NCBI GenBank assembly: GCA_907165275.2
Contig: OU015651.1
Location: 15,398,501 to 15,462,500 of the forward strand
Length of the DNA stretch: 64,000 nt
Direction: 5' to 3'
Origin: Zygaena filipendulae
Lineage: Eukaryota; Arthropoda; Insecta; Lepidoptera; Zygaenidae
Positions within the stretch are counted from its first letter, which is position 1; every line of letters begins with the position of its first letter. Both the position numbers and the translations under genes were made by a program. This document shows, in pieces, positions 1 to 11,500 of this stretch. The notes under the pieces were generated by a model, which worked only from the letters and a program-made list of their open reading frames with translations, made no database searches and was not told where the DNA came from.

Positions 1-88
1 ACATCCATCCATCCATCCATCCATCCATCCATCCATCTCATCCATCCATACATACTTACAAACTTTCGCGTTTATAATATTAGTAGGA
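1..88 (-). mobile_element. Helitron-like element, 5'-end fragment with (CATC)n
   Basis: The window opens in a CATC microsatellite followed by the conserved end that reads TAATATTAGTAGGA. On the minus strand this is the TCCTACTAATATTA start of the Lep1-like Helitron family. The CATC/GGAT repeat is an internal feature of one subfamily, seen again near 10250 and 37270. Confidence 0.6.
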
Positions 89-89
89 T

Positions 90-262
90 AAGCCCCGTAC
101 AAACGGCACCGTGCTGTGACGTCACGCGAAATTTCAACTCAATGTATCGCGCCATTATTTTTTGATTACGTAAAAAAATAAAAAATACGTGTCCAATAAT
201 TTTTTGTAATCTACACGATGGACTAAAAAAAATTTTGTCAAGTAGCCAATTGCTGAACACTG
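90..262 (-). mobile_element. CRE-bearing ~330-bp MITE-like element (copy 1, partial)
   Basis: This is half of a repeat found eight times in the window. It holds one TGACGTCA palindrome and the ACACGTATTTTTTA-type subterminal block. It starts directly beside the preceding Helitron end, so it is truncated. Confidence 0.6.
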
Positions 263-702
263 TTGGCACATTCTTAAACTTTACTCGTGAATTGACAGGA
301 ATGTAATGCAGGATTTATTAAATTTTGAAACAGATCATACTGAATTGAGGTATAGGACTAGTTGTAATAAATCAATTATTGCTCCATTCTTTATGATCGT
401 ACGTAACTTTTCCATACAAAAATAATAGAGTCTGAATTCTGACTAATTAGTACTTATTATTGCCACCCTTGCAACTGAAATGGAAATTGCACCAACCAAA
501 TCAATACGAAGATAAATAATTCCATTCAATGTGATGCAATTCTCACGAGCGGCCGGTGTCAATGGAAATATTAAACACTGCCGGTGACATAACTTCATTA
601 ATGATTTCGGACTCGCTTGACATCTGTCAAACTGGAGGCCAATTAAAGTAATGCAGGTTGGAGGTCGTAGCCAATGCACGCCGCCGGTCGTTTTATTTGA
701 TA

Positions 703-902
703 CTAGCCGTCCCCCGCGATTTGACCCGCGGTAATTTCGGAGTTTCCGGGAGAATTTCGGAATAAAAAGTACCCTATATCACTCAGGACTACCGCAGCTC
801 CCTATAAGTGAGAAAATTTTCAAAATCGGTTCAGTGGATCCAGAGATTACCCGCTACAACGTCACCAACTCACAATTTACAAACTTTACCTTATTATTAG
901 TA
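703..902 (-). mobile_element. Helitron-like element
   Basis: It starts with CTAG and the GC-rich hairpin, continues through the 'AATTTCGG...AAAAAGTACCC' core and ends at TTATTATTAGTATA. Its terminal TA runs straight into the TAGACA hexanucleotide array. Confidence 0.6.
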
Positions 903-1427
903 TAGACATAGACATAGACATAGACATAGACATAGACATAGACATAGACATAGACATAGACATAGACATAGACATAGACATAGACATAGACATAGACATA
1001 GACATAGACATAGACATAGACATAGACATAGACATAGACATAGACATAGACATAGACATAGACATAGACATAGACATAGACATAGACATAGACATAGACA
1101 TAGAGATAGACATAGACATAGACATAGACATAGACATAGACATAGACATAGACATAGACATAGACATAGACATAGACATAGACATAGACATAGACATAGA
1201 CATAGACATAGACATAGACATAGACATAGACATAGACATAGACATAGACATAGACATAGACATAGACATAGACATAGACATAGACATAGACATAGACATA
1301 GACATAGACATAGACATAGACATAGACATAGACATAGACATAGACATAGACATAGACATAGACATAGACATAGACATAGACATAGACATAGACATAGACA
1401 TAGACATAGACATAGACATAGACATAT
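903..1427. repeat. (TAGACA)n hexanucleotide array, ~87 copies
   Basis: About 525 bp of a perfect 6-bp repeat with a single visible substitution (C to G near 1105). Several frames are stop-free for hundreds of bases and give Tyr-Val or Met-Ser dipeptide repeats. These are by-products of the hexamer and not genes. Confidence 0.97.
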
Positions 1428-1794
1428 ACTTTATTTGGCATCAACATCAAAATACCTTAAATAGAAATACAAAAAAATACAAGTAGGTACGTAAAATGTT
1501 AAGTATTTGTATAGATATAGTATAGATATACATAGTTTTCAGGCACTATTTAACTGCCATTTTGTTTTCCAAGAAAGAAACTGGTTTTCGAGAGAGAACC
1601 TCGTTCTATCTTTTACCCCCATCCGTACCGTGCGATTAAGAACTTCGTTCTAAAAATAAAACAAACTGGGCTTTTAGGAGCATTAATTATTTCTCCGTCT
1701 TTTTGTCTTCAGAGTATACTGCTTTGCGATGGAGTCAGTTTAAAAGAACAATTGGAACACATTGTTGTATGTAATATAGTATATTTCATTATAA

Positions 1795-1913
1795 GTGCGG
1801 AAAGCCTGTCATTGCAAAGAGTTCCGACAAATGTCTACCCGAGCCGAGGCGCAGCCGAAGGTGAGGGTTGACAGTCGGAACTAGTTGCAATGACGGTTCC
1901 GCACGTGTACTGA
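1795..1913. repeat. Imperfect hairpin repeat
   Basis: Arms starting GTGCGGAAAGCC and ending GGTTCCGCAC are near reverse complements, about 40 nt each, around a GC-rich loop. It looks like a small foldback MITE. A comparable GC-rich hairpin occurs at 51003-51112. Confidence 0.5.
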
Positions 1914-2553
1914 ACAACTATTTTTAATACAGTTACGAAAAAATTAAGCAATTTAATAAAATATCAAAAACACAACAAACTCAACTAAGTTCCAACCGTG
2001 ATCAAGAGATGGCGCTAGTCGTATTAGTAATGCGAAACCTACGTTTCGCAATGCAAAAAGTGTGTCAAAGTCGTGTCGCCATTTTTGACAGTTGGCAAAG
2101 AGAACGCACGAGTTCGGGAAAGGTAAACAAAAAGCTCGAGTATGTAATAGCCCACATCCCGAACGCTAAATGTCCCTGCAATACGCCACTTTTTGAGCAA
2201 CTGTATTAAAAAAACTTTTTGCTTTTTATATAATATAAAATAGTGCACAGTGTGCCAAAGTCAAATTCAACAAATAATATCTTCTTTTGCTAGCCAAGTA
2301 GCTATTGTATTTTGGCTGTGGTTCGAAAACGCAATATTTGATGCTCAGACTGCAATATTTTACTTTGAATTCTTGGCGAAGTGCATCAGCTCGAAACATT
2401 GGAATATTGCATTACCAACGTTGCATTTATGTTATAATATAAATTAGGGTTAGACCCTATTCACCACCGTCGCCAACGCTGAGACAGACAGACAGATTCA
2501 AGCTCTTTTTAATATCAGCAGTAAATAAAAATCACTTTTGGTTTTAATACCAG

Positions 2554-5500
2554 AGACGTCGCTTGGAAAGTCGAGGACTCCACAACAGAAGTAATTCCAC
2601 GGTAAGTGTAACAAAGGCCCTACCACCACCTACATCCGCTATACAGTCTCCTATACCTTTACATAGAAATTTTGTTCATTGTATTGTAGGTTCAACTTTA
2701 CATATTATAGTGCAATTAAGTGTCTTGTATAGTCATATTTTTTTTGAAGTAAGTAAAAAAAAAAAAGTTGAAATTTTACAGTGTTCCTGAGTGACACAGG
2801 GTACTTTTTGTCCCGGACTTATCACAGGATAAAAGTTCCCCATATCACTTCCCCATGAAACCGTGGGGTATCGACTAGTGATATTTAAAATTATATTTTA
2901 GGTAGGTACTAGCTGTGCCCCGAGGTTTCACCCGCGTGAGTTTCGGAACTCCCGCAGGAACTATTTTTTTTCTAAAATAAAAGTAGCCTAAGCCTTATAA
3001 CATCAGTTATCTGCCAGTGAAAGCCGGAACAAACGAAAAGACAGACAGATAAATTTTAAAAATGTTTTTTTTTTTATGTGAGTACCGCATATACTTTTAT
3101 ATGCATTTGGTGAAAAGCTGTTAAATTGGAATTACGAACAGACACTTCAATTTTATTTATATGTATAGATGTATACATACGAGCGAGTTTTAAGGTTGGT
3201 TGTTGACAATGTTGTCAATCGATTGGTACATTTGTTCAGAGGAGAATATTCCAATATGACTTCGGGAACGGGGGCACAGTGCTGGGCGTGCCCACGCGCC
3301 TGTCCCACCTGCCGCGGGCGGAGCCCCTGCTGCCCGGGCACACGCTGCTGAAGCCCGCCCTGGGGATCCTCAAGTCGGCCGTGAAGTTCCCGCACAGAGA
3401 GCTGGAGAACGGCGCCGGCGTCTACGGACACCACACCAATATTGGCATAAGGTAACGGTGGGGTTTCGAACTAAACAAATTCTGTTGAGAACAGAAATGC
3501 TAGTGCTATTAGGATCGATGCAAAGAGATCCGTCATGCTATTTACCAAAATCAAATCAAACATAATTATGTACTTTATTGCACACAGCACTAGAGAAACA
3601 CATTACCATAACACTAAAATATGTTACGTCATGTACAATTACCTACGCGACCTGCAGCCTTACTCTTGACGCTATCGAATAAGGTTAATACTCTTGACGA
3701 AATCGCGTAAGGATCAAATCGAACTCGAATCGAAATGAGATCGAATAGGAATTAAAGTTTGCTACTTTTTGAGCTTTGAGATCGCGTTTCTATCATATTT
3801 ATCTGTGAAATTTCTCGATTTCATTAAATTATCAACGACTGGTATGACAAACTAGTGTGACCATGAGGAAACAGCGGAAAAAAATCCATTTTTATTGACT
3901 TGTCAAACGTCATCTTAAGACATCCAAATACGATCTCAATTTGAACCCAAATCTAAATCGAAATCGGCCTCAAATAATTTTCAAGAGTAAGGCAGCAGTA
4001 CGGCTAAAACCATTTATTCTTGCTTCTTATCACATATTTTAAGATTTCAAATGTTTATTTAGTAGTGAACTTAACATTGAATGTAAGTACAAAATGAATT
4101 TAATGGGTAACTAGCAGCTTTTCCCCCGTAATTTCACCCTGATAGTTTCAAAATTCCCTGAAGAATTTTTGTATCGATATGCAAAGTACTCTAGATCTCC
4201 GATTAAAACTAAGTTACTCTAACTACGTATTTAATATAGTACACCGAATACTTAACTATTCCCCAAGTTTGAATCTACCTAACCTATTAAATTTATTTAT
4301 ATTATTCGGTGATACTGAAGTTTCCTTCCAGTAAACTATTATTTGAATAGTTTCAGTAACTCCGCGCATTTTATTACTGCAAAGAAACAAACTTTCGCTC
4401 TGTAAAATACCTATTAATATACACAAGCTGTCCTTGCGACTTCATTATCATTTCTATATCAAGATTTAAGGATCACGACATGGCGACTGCATAACTTTAT
4501 GACTAATTTATTGTTACTATCGTCACGAACAGGAAAATACTTTAGTTCTAATATTATAAATGCGAATGCGAGTTGGTTACGCTTTCACGCATTAACTACT
4601 CAATCGATCATCGTGAAGTTTTGCACACACATTGTCAGAGATACAGAAAAGGATATAGGGTACTTTTTTTTTTGGCACTCCTGCGAGATCTCTGAAAAAA
4701 AACCGCGGGGAATAACGTAGTAAACATAACCTCAAAAAGACATACAAAACATTACACACCAACCCGTAATGTTATTGTAAATCCACTTTGACAATCCACT
4801 ATAGACAAAAGATTGATAAACGAGGCAAAATACATAATGTTTTGTTTGCTAAATCCGTACAAGCGATATTAGCGTCCATTCAGAGGGAGCGGCGGTGGAT
4901 CTTTTCGTAACGGATTTGATAAAACCCCGCAGATACGACGGCAGGAATGAGAGGCTCTTGTACTCGGGATTCCGGAGGACGCCCTCGGATTACGTCATGG
5001 TGTGTTCACTTAATAAATAGCCTTTTAGCCAGCCGCCTGTGGCAAATGCTTTTCTGTTTTATAGTAGTCGCTACATGTACTACTATTTTATTGCAACAAG
5101 TAGGTATCTATGTTGGAAACAAACAAATAAATTTTTTCTAACTGTGTTTTCGAAGTTCCCGCGTGAATTCCGGGATAAAAAGGACGATATCCTTTTCGTG
5201 GCCCTGTACACGTTGTATAAATACCTATAAAATTTCATGATAATGATCGTATAAATCGTAACAAACAAACAAATAAATGAACGCAATTACTTTCGCATTT
5301 AATATTATAAATCTGTTGAAATCAAACTCGTTCGAATGCAAGATTTGGGTTTAAATTTCCTCAAATAGAGTTTAATCCTCCTTAAAGTCCATTTAAGGAA
5401 ATTACAACTGGAAGATAATCTAGTAGGTATAATTCAAATTTCAGGTAGTGCCAACGAAGTCGCAGAAATCTCCGAAACCAAGGCAGGTGTTTATTTATTC

Positions 5501-8500
5501 ACTTAATAATCTATAGAGTAGCTTTAAGTACGTTCCCTATTCCGTAGATTACGTGTTGTCTTTAGCAGAGTCTGAAGCAGAATATTTTCCCGCTAATTGA
5601 TAGTTCGTCAGCGTCTTGTACAATGAAAAACTAAAATATCTACCTACCCATGTAAACACCGCACTCCACAGAGAAAATAAAACATATGTATTAACTAGCT
5701 ATGCCCCGTGTGAGTTTTGGGACCAGGAACCTTTGCGGACGCAGGCAGAACAACCCGCCAAAATTTCATCACAATCGGACCAACGGTATCGGAACGCATA
5801 GAGGACAGACATACAAACATTAATTTTTATTTATAAAGTCTAGAGAGACAATGTAGACGGAATAGCCGTGCCACGGTTGCAAGGAAATTTCCAAAACATA
5901 TTTGCTGGCATTCTAAATGAGTACGTATATTTTCACAGTAAATTTAGAAAACAGCCAAGTACCTACATACGCAAACATATTGTACATTCATATTTCACAT
6001 ATTGTACGTCGATGCGAATGTTCGTGCTTTTGACGAATAGTTTCGTGTGCAAAAATCACCCGGCGACACTGGTTTCATCAGTTTCCATACTAAATTGAGT
6101 TTGTCTGTCCTGTGATAAACACTTTGATATTCGTTGAATCTTATTGCAATAGGAATAAATTTCAATGACTGTGTTAACACATTTTCTATGCGGACTGTCC
6201 TTTCCTATTAATACAGTTTTCTTCTGTCATCATTGGCGCTGGATTTGGTAAGTCGATATTAAGGATTATCTCTATATTACTAATGTCTGGACATTATCGC
6301 AGAGCGTCATCTGGTCCCAAATTAAACGGATCGTTTACAATGGACACCACACTACTGATATAATAGGTACTAATGTATTATGTTTTCATTACCCAAAACA
6401 TTAAGGTCCGTATTCCAGAAGGTGACTCAGATCACGTTTCTCTTGAGACTAGTTTTAAGCTCAAATCATAACTCAAGCGTACCTTATTATAGAATGCGTT
6501 TTAAGTTCTAATCACTTGAAAGTTGAAACTAGACTTTAGTAGAGATTTTGAACTCTGATTGGTTCTAATCACTTGACATGACAGTCGTTCTAGAATAAGG
6601 AAATAACTCAGCTGATTGTTGATTGATGAATCTCGTTTCAAGTAAGGTTCTAAAATTAATGCTTTACTTGAAATTAGTTTTAAAACTAGATTCATGACTT
6701 GAGTAACCTTTTGGAATACGAACCTAAGACTCAGGTTCAATACATTAATAGGGATGTGGACTACTTTTGAAAATCAAAATTCTAATTAGTCCGTCAGTTA
6801 GAAAATAAAAAAAACAATAGACACGTATTTTTTGCTTTTTAAAAAAATTAAAATATACAGAGATAAAGCGCATTAAAGTTTAGGATGAGGAGGTCGTGAT
6901 GTCACTAACCGCAAAACCGCCATACAAACTGTCCGTCAAGTGACGTCACGTGAAATTTCAACTCAATATATCGCCGTTATTTTTTGATTACGTAAAAAAA
7001 GAAAAAATACGTGTCCAATATTTTTTAATAATCTACAAGATGGACTAAAAAATAAAAATTAGTCAACATGCCTATTGTATAGATATTACCCCTGATGTTG
7101 GGATTGAATCCATGACATCTCAGGTAACAGTGAATTTACCACCAGAATAATGTGAACAAATTCCCATTGAAACCCCACGGATCAGAATCATGGCGAGAAT
7201 AAACTATCACCAAGTTGCCCATCAGTTCTGATAAGTACTTTATCATAATATCAGAAAACAGAAAACCACAGTTTGTGCGAGTAGCAACACGCCGCTTCAG
7301 CTCTGCAATTCTCTTTACGGATATCCTCATTTTGGATTAGATTTCGCTACAAGGAATAAATGATGGGAGGCGATAACAATTTGGTTCTGTAAATTCTAAA
7401 ATCTCGGAATGGATTGAGATTATAAACAAAAAAAAACAAATTGAAAATACTTATCTACATAATCTTTAAAATAATGAATGCCAAAACGAAACAAGGGAAA
7501 TACAGTAATTTATAAAATAAGGATGTAATAAAAATGAGACAGGATATTATAGCGAGTGGCGGACTGACGCGACGCCTTGTTACAAGTACAACTATGTTCT
7601 AGCATTCCTATATCCTGCTAGAAATGTTTTTGTTTTTCATCATCTGAAATCTTAATAATATATAACTCGCAGGACAAAAAGAGAAACACCAGGAACAATA
7701 TCCAGAAAGTTCTCCAACAGTTATTCGCAACACAAAGCAATAAGAAGTAAGCGTACTTCATTACTATTTGATTCACTCTGAAAGACTTTTACTTATTTTC
7801 AACACGGAGTTTCTTTTTTGTCAGACGCCTCAACGTTTACGCACCAAATGGAAAAGACGTGAGTAATGCGAAAAAAGTTACACAATTTTTTTTTCATTCA
7901 ATTCCTTAAAATTGTCGAGATTCGTTCAGGACTTTCTGTACAACTAGGTACATGCCGAGTTTTATATGAACTCTGTTATTTTTTCGTACCTTATTAAACA
8001 AATCCAAACACAAAACGCATCTTAATGTAGGTACTCGTATTTAGTCATATACTTTTCGTTTCCTGGTTTCAGCTTTTTGCTTAACTTTTTAACCAGCGGT
8101 TTCTTGCTCCTCATTAGTAATAAAATTAAGTAAGTAAGGCAAAATCCTCGTTCAATTCCGTTCAGGGCCCTTATTCACTATGACCAACAACATTCCTTGC
8201 TCATGAAGCGCATCCCAAAAACACAATCCCAAACGTTCTGGATACCAAAATATTAGAAATTATAATTCTGTATGCCATAAGAAACGTTGTAAATATATTT
8301 TTTTGAAGTGAAACTTCTTTGATTACGAAGGAAAGACAGTCGAAATATCGACTTTGTTGACGTGTAAAGGACGAAATTCCACGTAAATTTATGATAAGAC
8401 TATATTTAAGAGATAAATAAATAAATAAATAAAAATAAAATAAATAGCGGTTGGACCCGAGGGTCCTGATATTGAATAATGTTGGAGCTCAAGAAACAAT

Positions 8501-11500
8501 ATTATGCTTGAAAGACTTCCATACAATGCTTCAACAATACAATAAGTAGGTAAGTAACAGTAAAATAAGTAATTTATTTAATTGCCTCCTTATATTAGGT
8601 AAAAGAACTTCGCACGCAGAATTACTACTTGTAAGTGTTTTTTTTTGTATAATGTAGGTATTAACCAGTCCATTATGATTACAATACTAATAGACATGTG
8701 AAAGTGAGTTTATTTGTTTGTTTGTTACGCCCAACAGATCATAATGAAATTTTGCGTATAAAGTATCTACTCTATACGCAACCTTGACAACCATGGCAAG
8801 GGTACTGAAAAGGACATAATAATGGGGTACTTTTTGTCCCGGAATTCCCGCGAGAACTCCGTAAAAACTAGGCTGAAACCGCAAGGAACTGCTAGTTATT
8901 AACAATAAATATTTATTCAACCTACAAAAATGATGAAACATGAAAGAATTATTACCTACTTACCAAACGAGTATTAAAACTCAAAACTGGTTTCATGAGA
9001 GCGACTACCTATTTATTGACTTGTATCAAAGTTGACGGAGCAAAGCTCTTGCTTCCGTGTGCACTGTGCACCATACTAAGAGCAATGGACATAGCAGTAA
9101 GACTTAAATAAGAAAAAGTTTTACGACTACTTGTTCCCGCGGTTTCGCCTGCTGTAATTTCGGAGTTCCCATGGGAATTCGGGGACAAAATTACGCTATG
9201 TCCTTTTCTGTATCCCTGATAACGCGTGTGAAAAATTTCGTCATGATCGGTTGAGCTGTTAAGGTGTAAAAGCGTAAGAAACAAACGAACAAACTCACTT
9301 TCGCATAAGGATTAACGATTTAGATGACATTCCTAACTAAATTTTGGTCAAATTACGTAAGTTTTTGCTCTGCGGGTACGATAGGTTTAAATTATGGCGC
9401 ATCAACGGACATTGGGTTTGTGAAGTATTTTAGGTATTTTTATATTGATTTAAAACACCCTTTAAGCATGAGCGAGACATCAAAATATTTATTTACCTTT
9501 ACAATATTTATAGTATATTATTCAATTGTACCTACCTACTACTTCATATCGGTACTTTGCCATAAATACAGAACCAACTTAAAACCACAGTACCAATAGA
9601 AAATTACTGAGAAACAGCATTACGGGAAGGACACATGGTTTTGTTGTTATATATAACTTGAAAACATTAGGTGCCTATCTTAGGTAGGTATACTGCTGCT
9701 ATATGCTGCTGTATACTACTGCTGCCAGATGTGGTGTGTAAATACACGCGGAAGGCAGTAAACTCCATAAGAGTCCAATATAATGACTCATATAGAGCTC
9801 TTATACACCAAGGTATTGCAGTGCGTCGAGCATGTTTGCTGAGGCCATAGTTCCGGACTTCTTCGCTTTAATTAGGGCATATAGTGATGAGCCCCATATA
9901 CAGACATTGGATGTGTGTCCATTTAGAAGCAAATAAAAAGTAAACAGTTCGGCAATCTTGTGAATCATTATTTAACGTCTAAATTTTAATTACTTTTCGT
10001 TTTTATGCTTTAAAATTGTATTTGTATTTTATGGGTTTATTGCCTGAAATAAAACTATTATTATTATTATTATACTTTAAAATATTAGGATACTTTAAAA
10101 TGTTCTCAATCGATTTCAGAGATCAATATGCAACCAAAAAGAAAAAGAGGAAACCAACTATAAAGGTAGGTATGTTATTATTAATTACTTAAAAACAGAC
10201 AATCCTACTAATATTAAGTATAAACGCGAAAGTTTGTAAGAATGTATAGATGGATGGATGGATGGATGGATGTTTGTTACCGCAAAAACTACTGGATGGA
10301 TTTAAATGAAACTTTACAATAATATAAGCTTATACATCAGATTAACACATGGTACTTTTTATCCCGGAATTCCCGCGGGAACTCTGAAATTAACGCGGGT
10401 GAAACCGCGGGGCACATCTAGTTTTGAATAAATTCATCACCAATTTCGGAGTTCCCGCTGGAATTTCGAGGTGAAAATTACCCTTAGTCCTTTTCTGTAC
10501 CCCTCACAACGTATGTGCAAAAATTCATGATGACTGCTCAGACAAATTCAATATAAGATTGTGATTTTACAGAAATATTTGAGATCAGAAAAAACCCCTG
10601 GGCAAGACGATAAGATTGTACTGAGCAAGGTGAAGCCGGGGCAAGTGGTTAGAGCCGACTCAGAGTACCAGCCGAGCTCAGGGTCCGGGGAGTTGAGCTC
10701 AGCTAGTGAGTGGAGCGAGGCGACCACCGAACACACGCCGGGCCAACTCCAGCAATGGTTTTGGAATTCCAAGGCACGTTCTGGATATATTTCACAACTT
10801 AACGCCTACTCCCAGTAGCCTACAGTTTTGACTTTTGAACAACTCTAAGGCCACGACCGCACGACAGGCGGTTTGCTTAGCGCCTAGAGCCTAGCGAGTA
10901 GCTTAATAAAATGGACGTTCTAGAATGTACGCGACCGGCCGCGCTGTGCGCTTGGCGCCTAGCTAGTCGCTTAGCGTGCATCCAAGTAAACAAACGTGTT
11001 GGTTTTTTGGTGCGAGGTGAAGGCATTTTTGAAGAAAAAATGGGTGAAATATTGCTTCAGTTTTTAAAAGAGAACCTCCGTGGAATCCAGCTCATGAACT
11101 CCATAAAAATGCAGTTATCTTAAATAAACTATGAGAAGAACTTATTTATGTCATGAACCCAACATGATGCATAAGGCACTGAAATAGTATATTTTAAAGC
11201 TATTTTTGAAAGTGACATCACGTCAACGTTAAGCAAATTGCCAAGGCAACTAACGACCTACTACGCAAACCACCTCTAGTGCGGTCTTCATGACTTGTAT
11301 CCTAGCAATTAGCCAGAATGCAAGCCACTAGGCTCTAGGCGCTAAGCAAACCGCCTGTGTGTGCGGACGTGGCCTCAGTCATGATGGTAGTGATAAATCT
11401 CAAAGTTAAACGTTCAGTAACACTTTGTCGTCACCGGATTGTAAACAAAACATCGTTCTGTTTAACTTTAACAATATTTACCACAAAATATGTTAACTTT

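Noticed and set aside
854..1450. Long minus-strand frames of Tyr-Val and Met-Ser dipeptide repeats
   Set aside because: They are translations of the TAGACA hexamer array, which has stop-free frames by composition. There is no other coding evidence.
5483..5492. GT donor at 5487 in place of the GC donor at 5483
   Set aside because: It changes the phase so that the exon starting at 10573 hits a stop soon after its start, while the GC donor keeps the frame open to the end of the gene.
9324..9599. 91-codon plus-strand frame rich in Tyr and Phe
   Set aside because: Low-complexity AT-rich intron sequence with no domain, splice context or paralogue.
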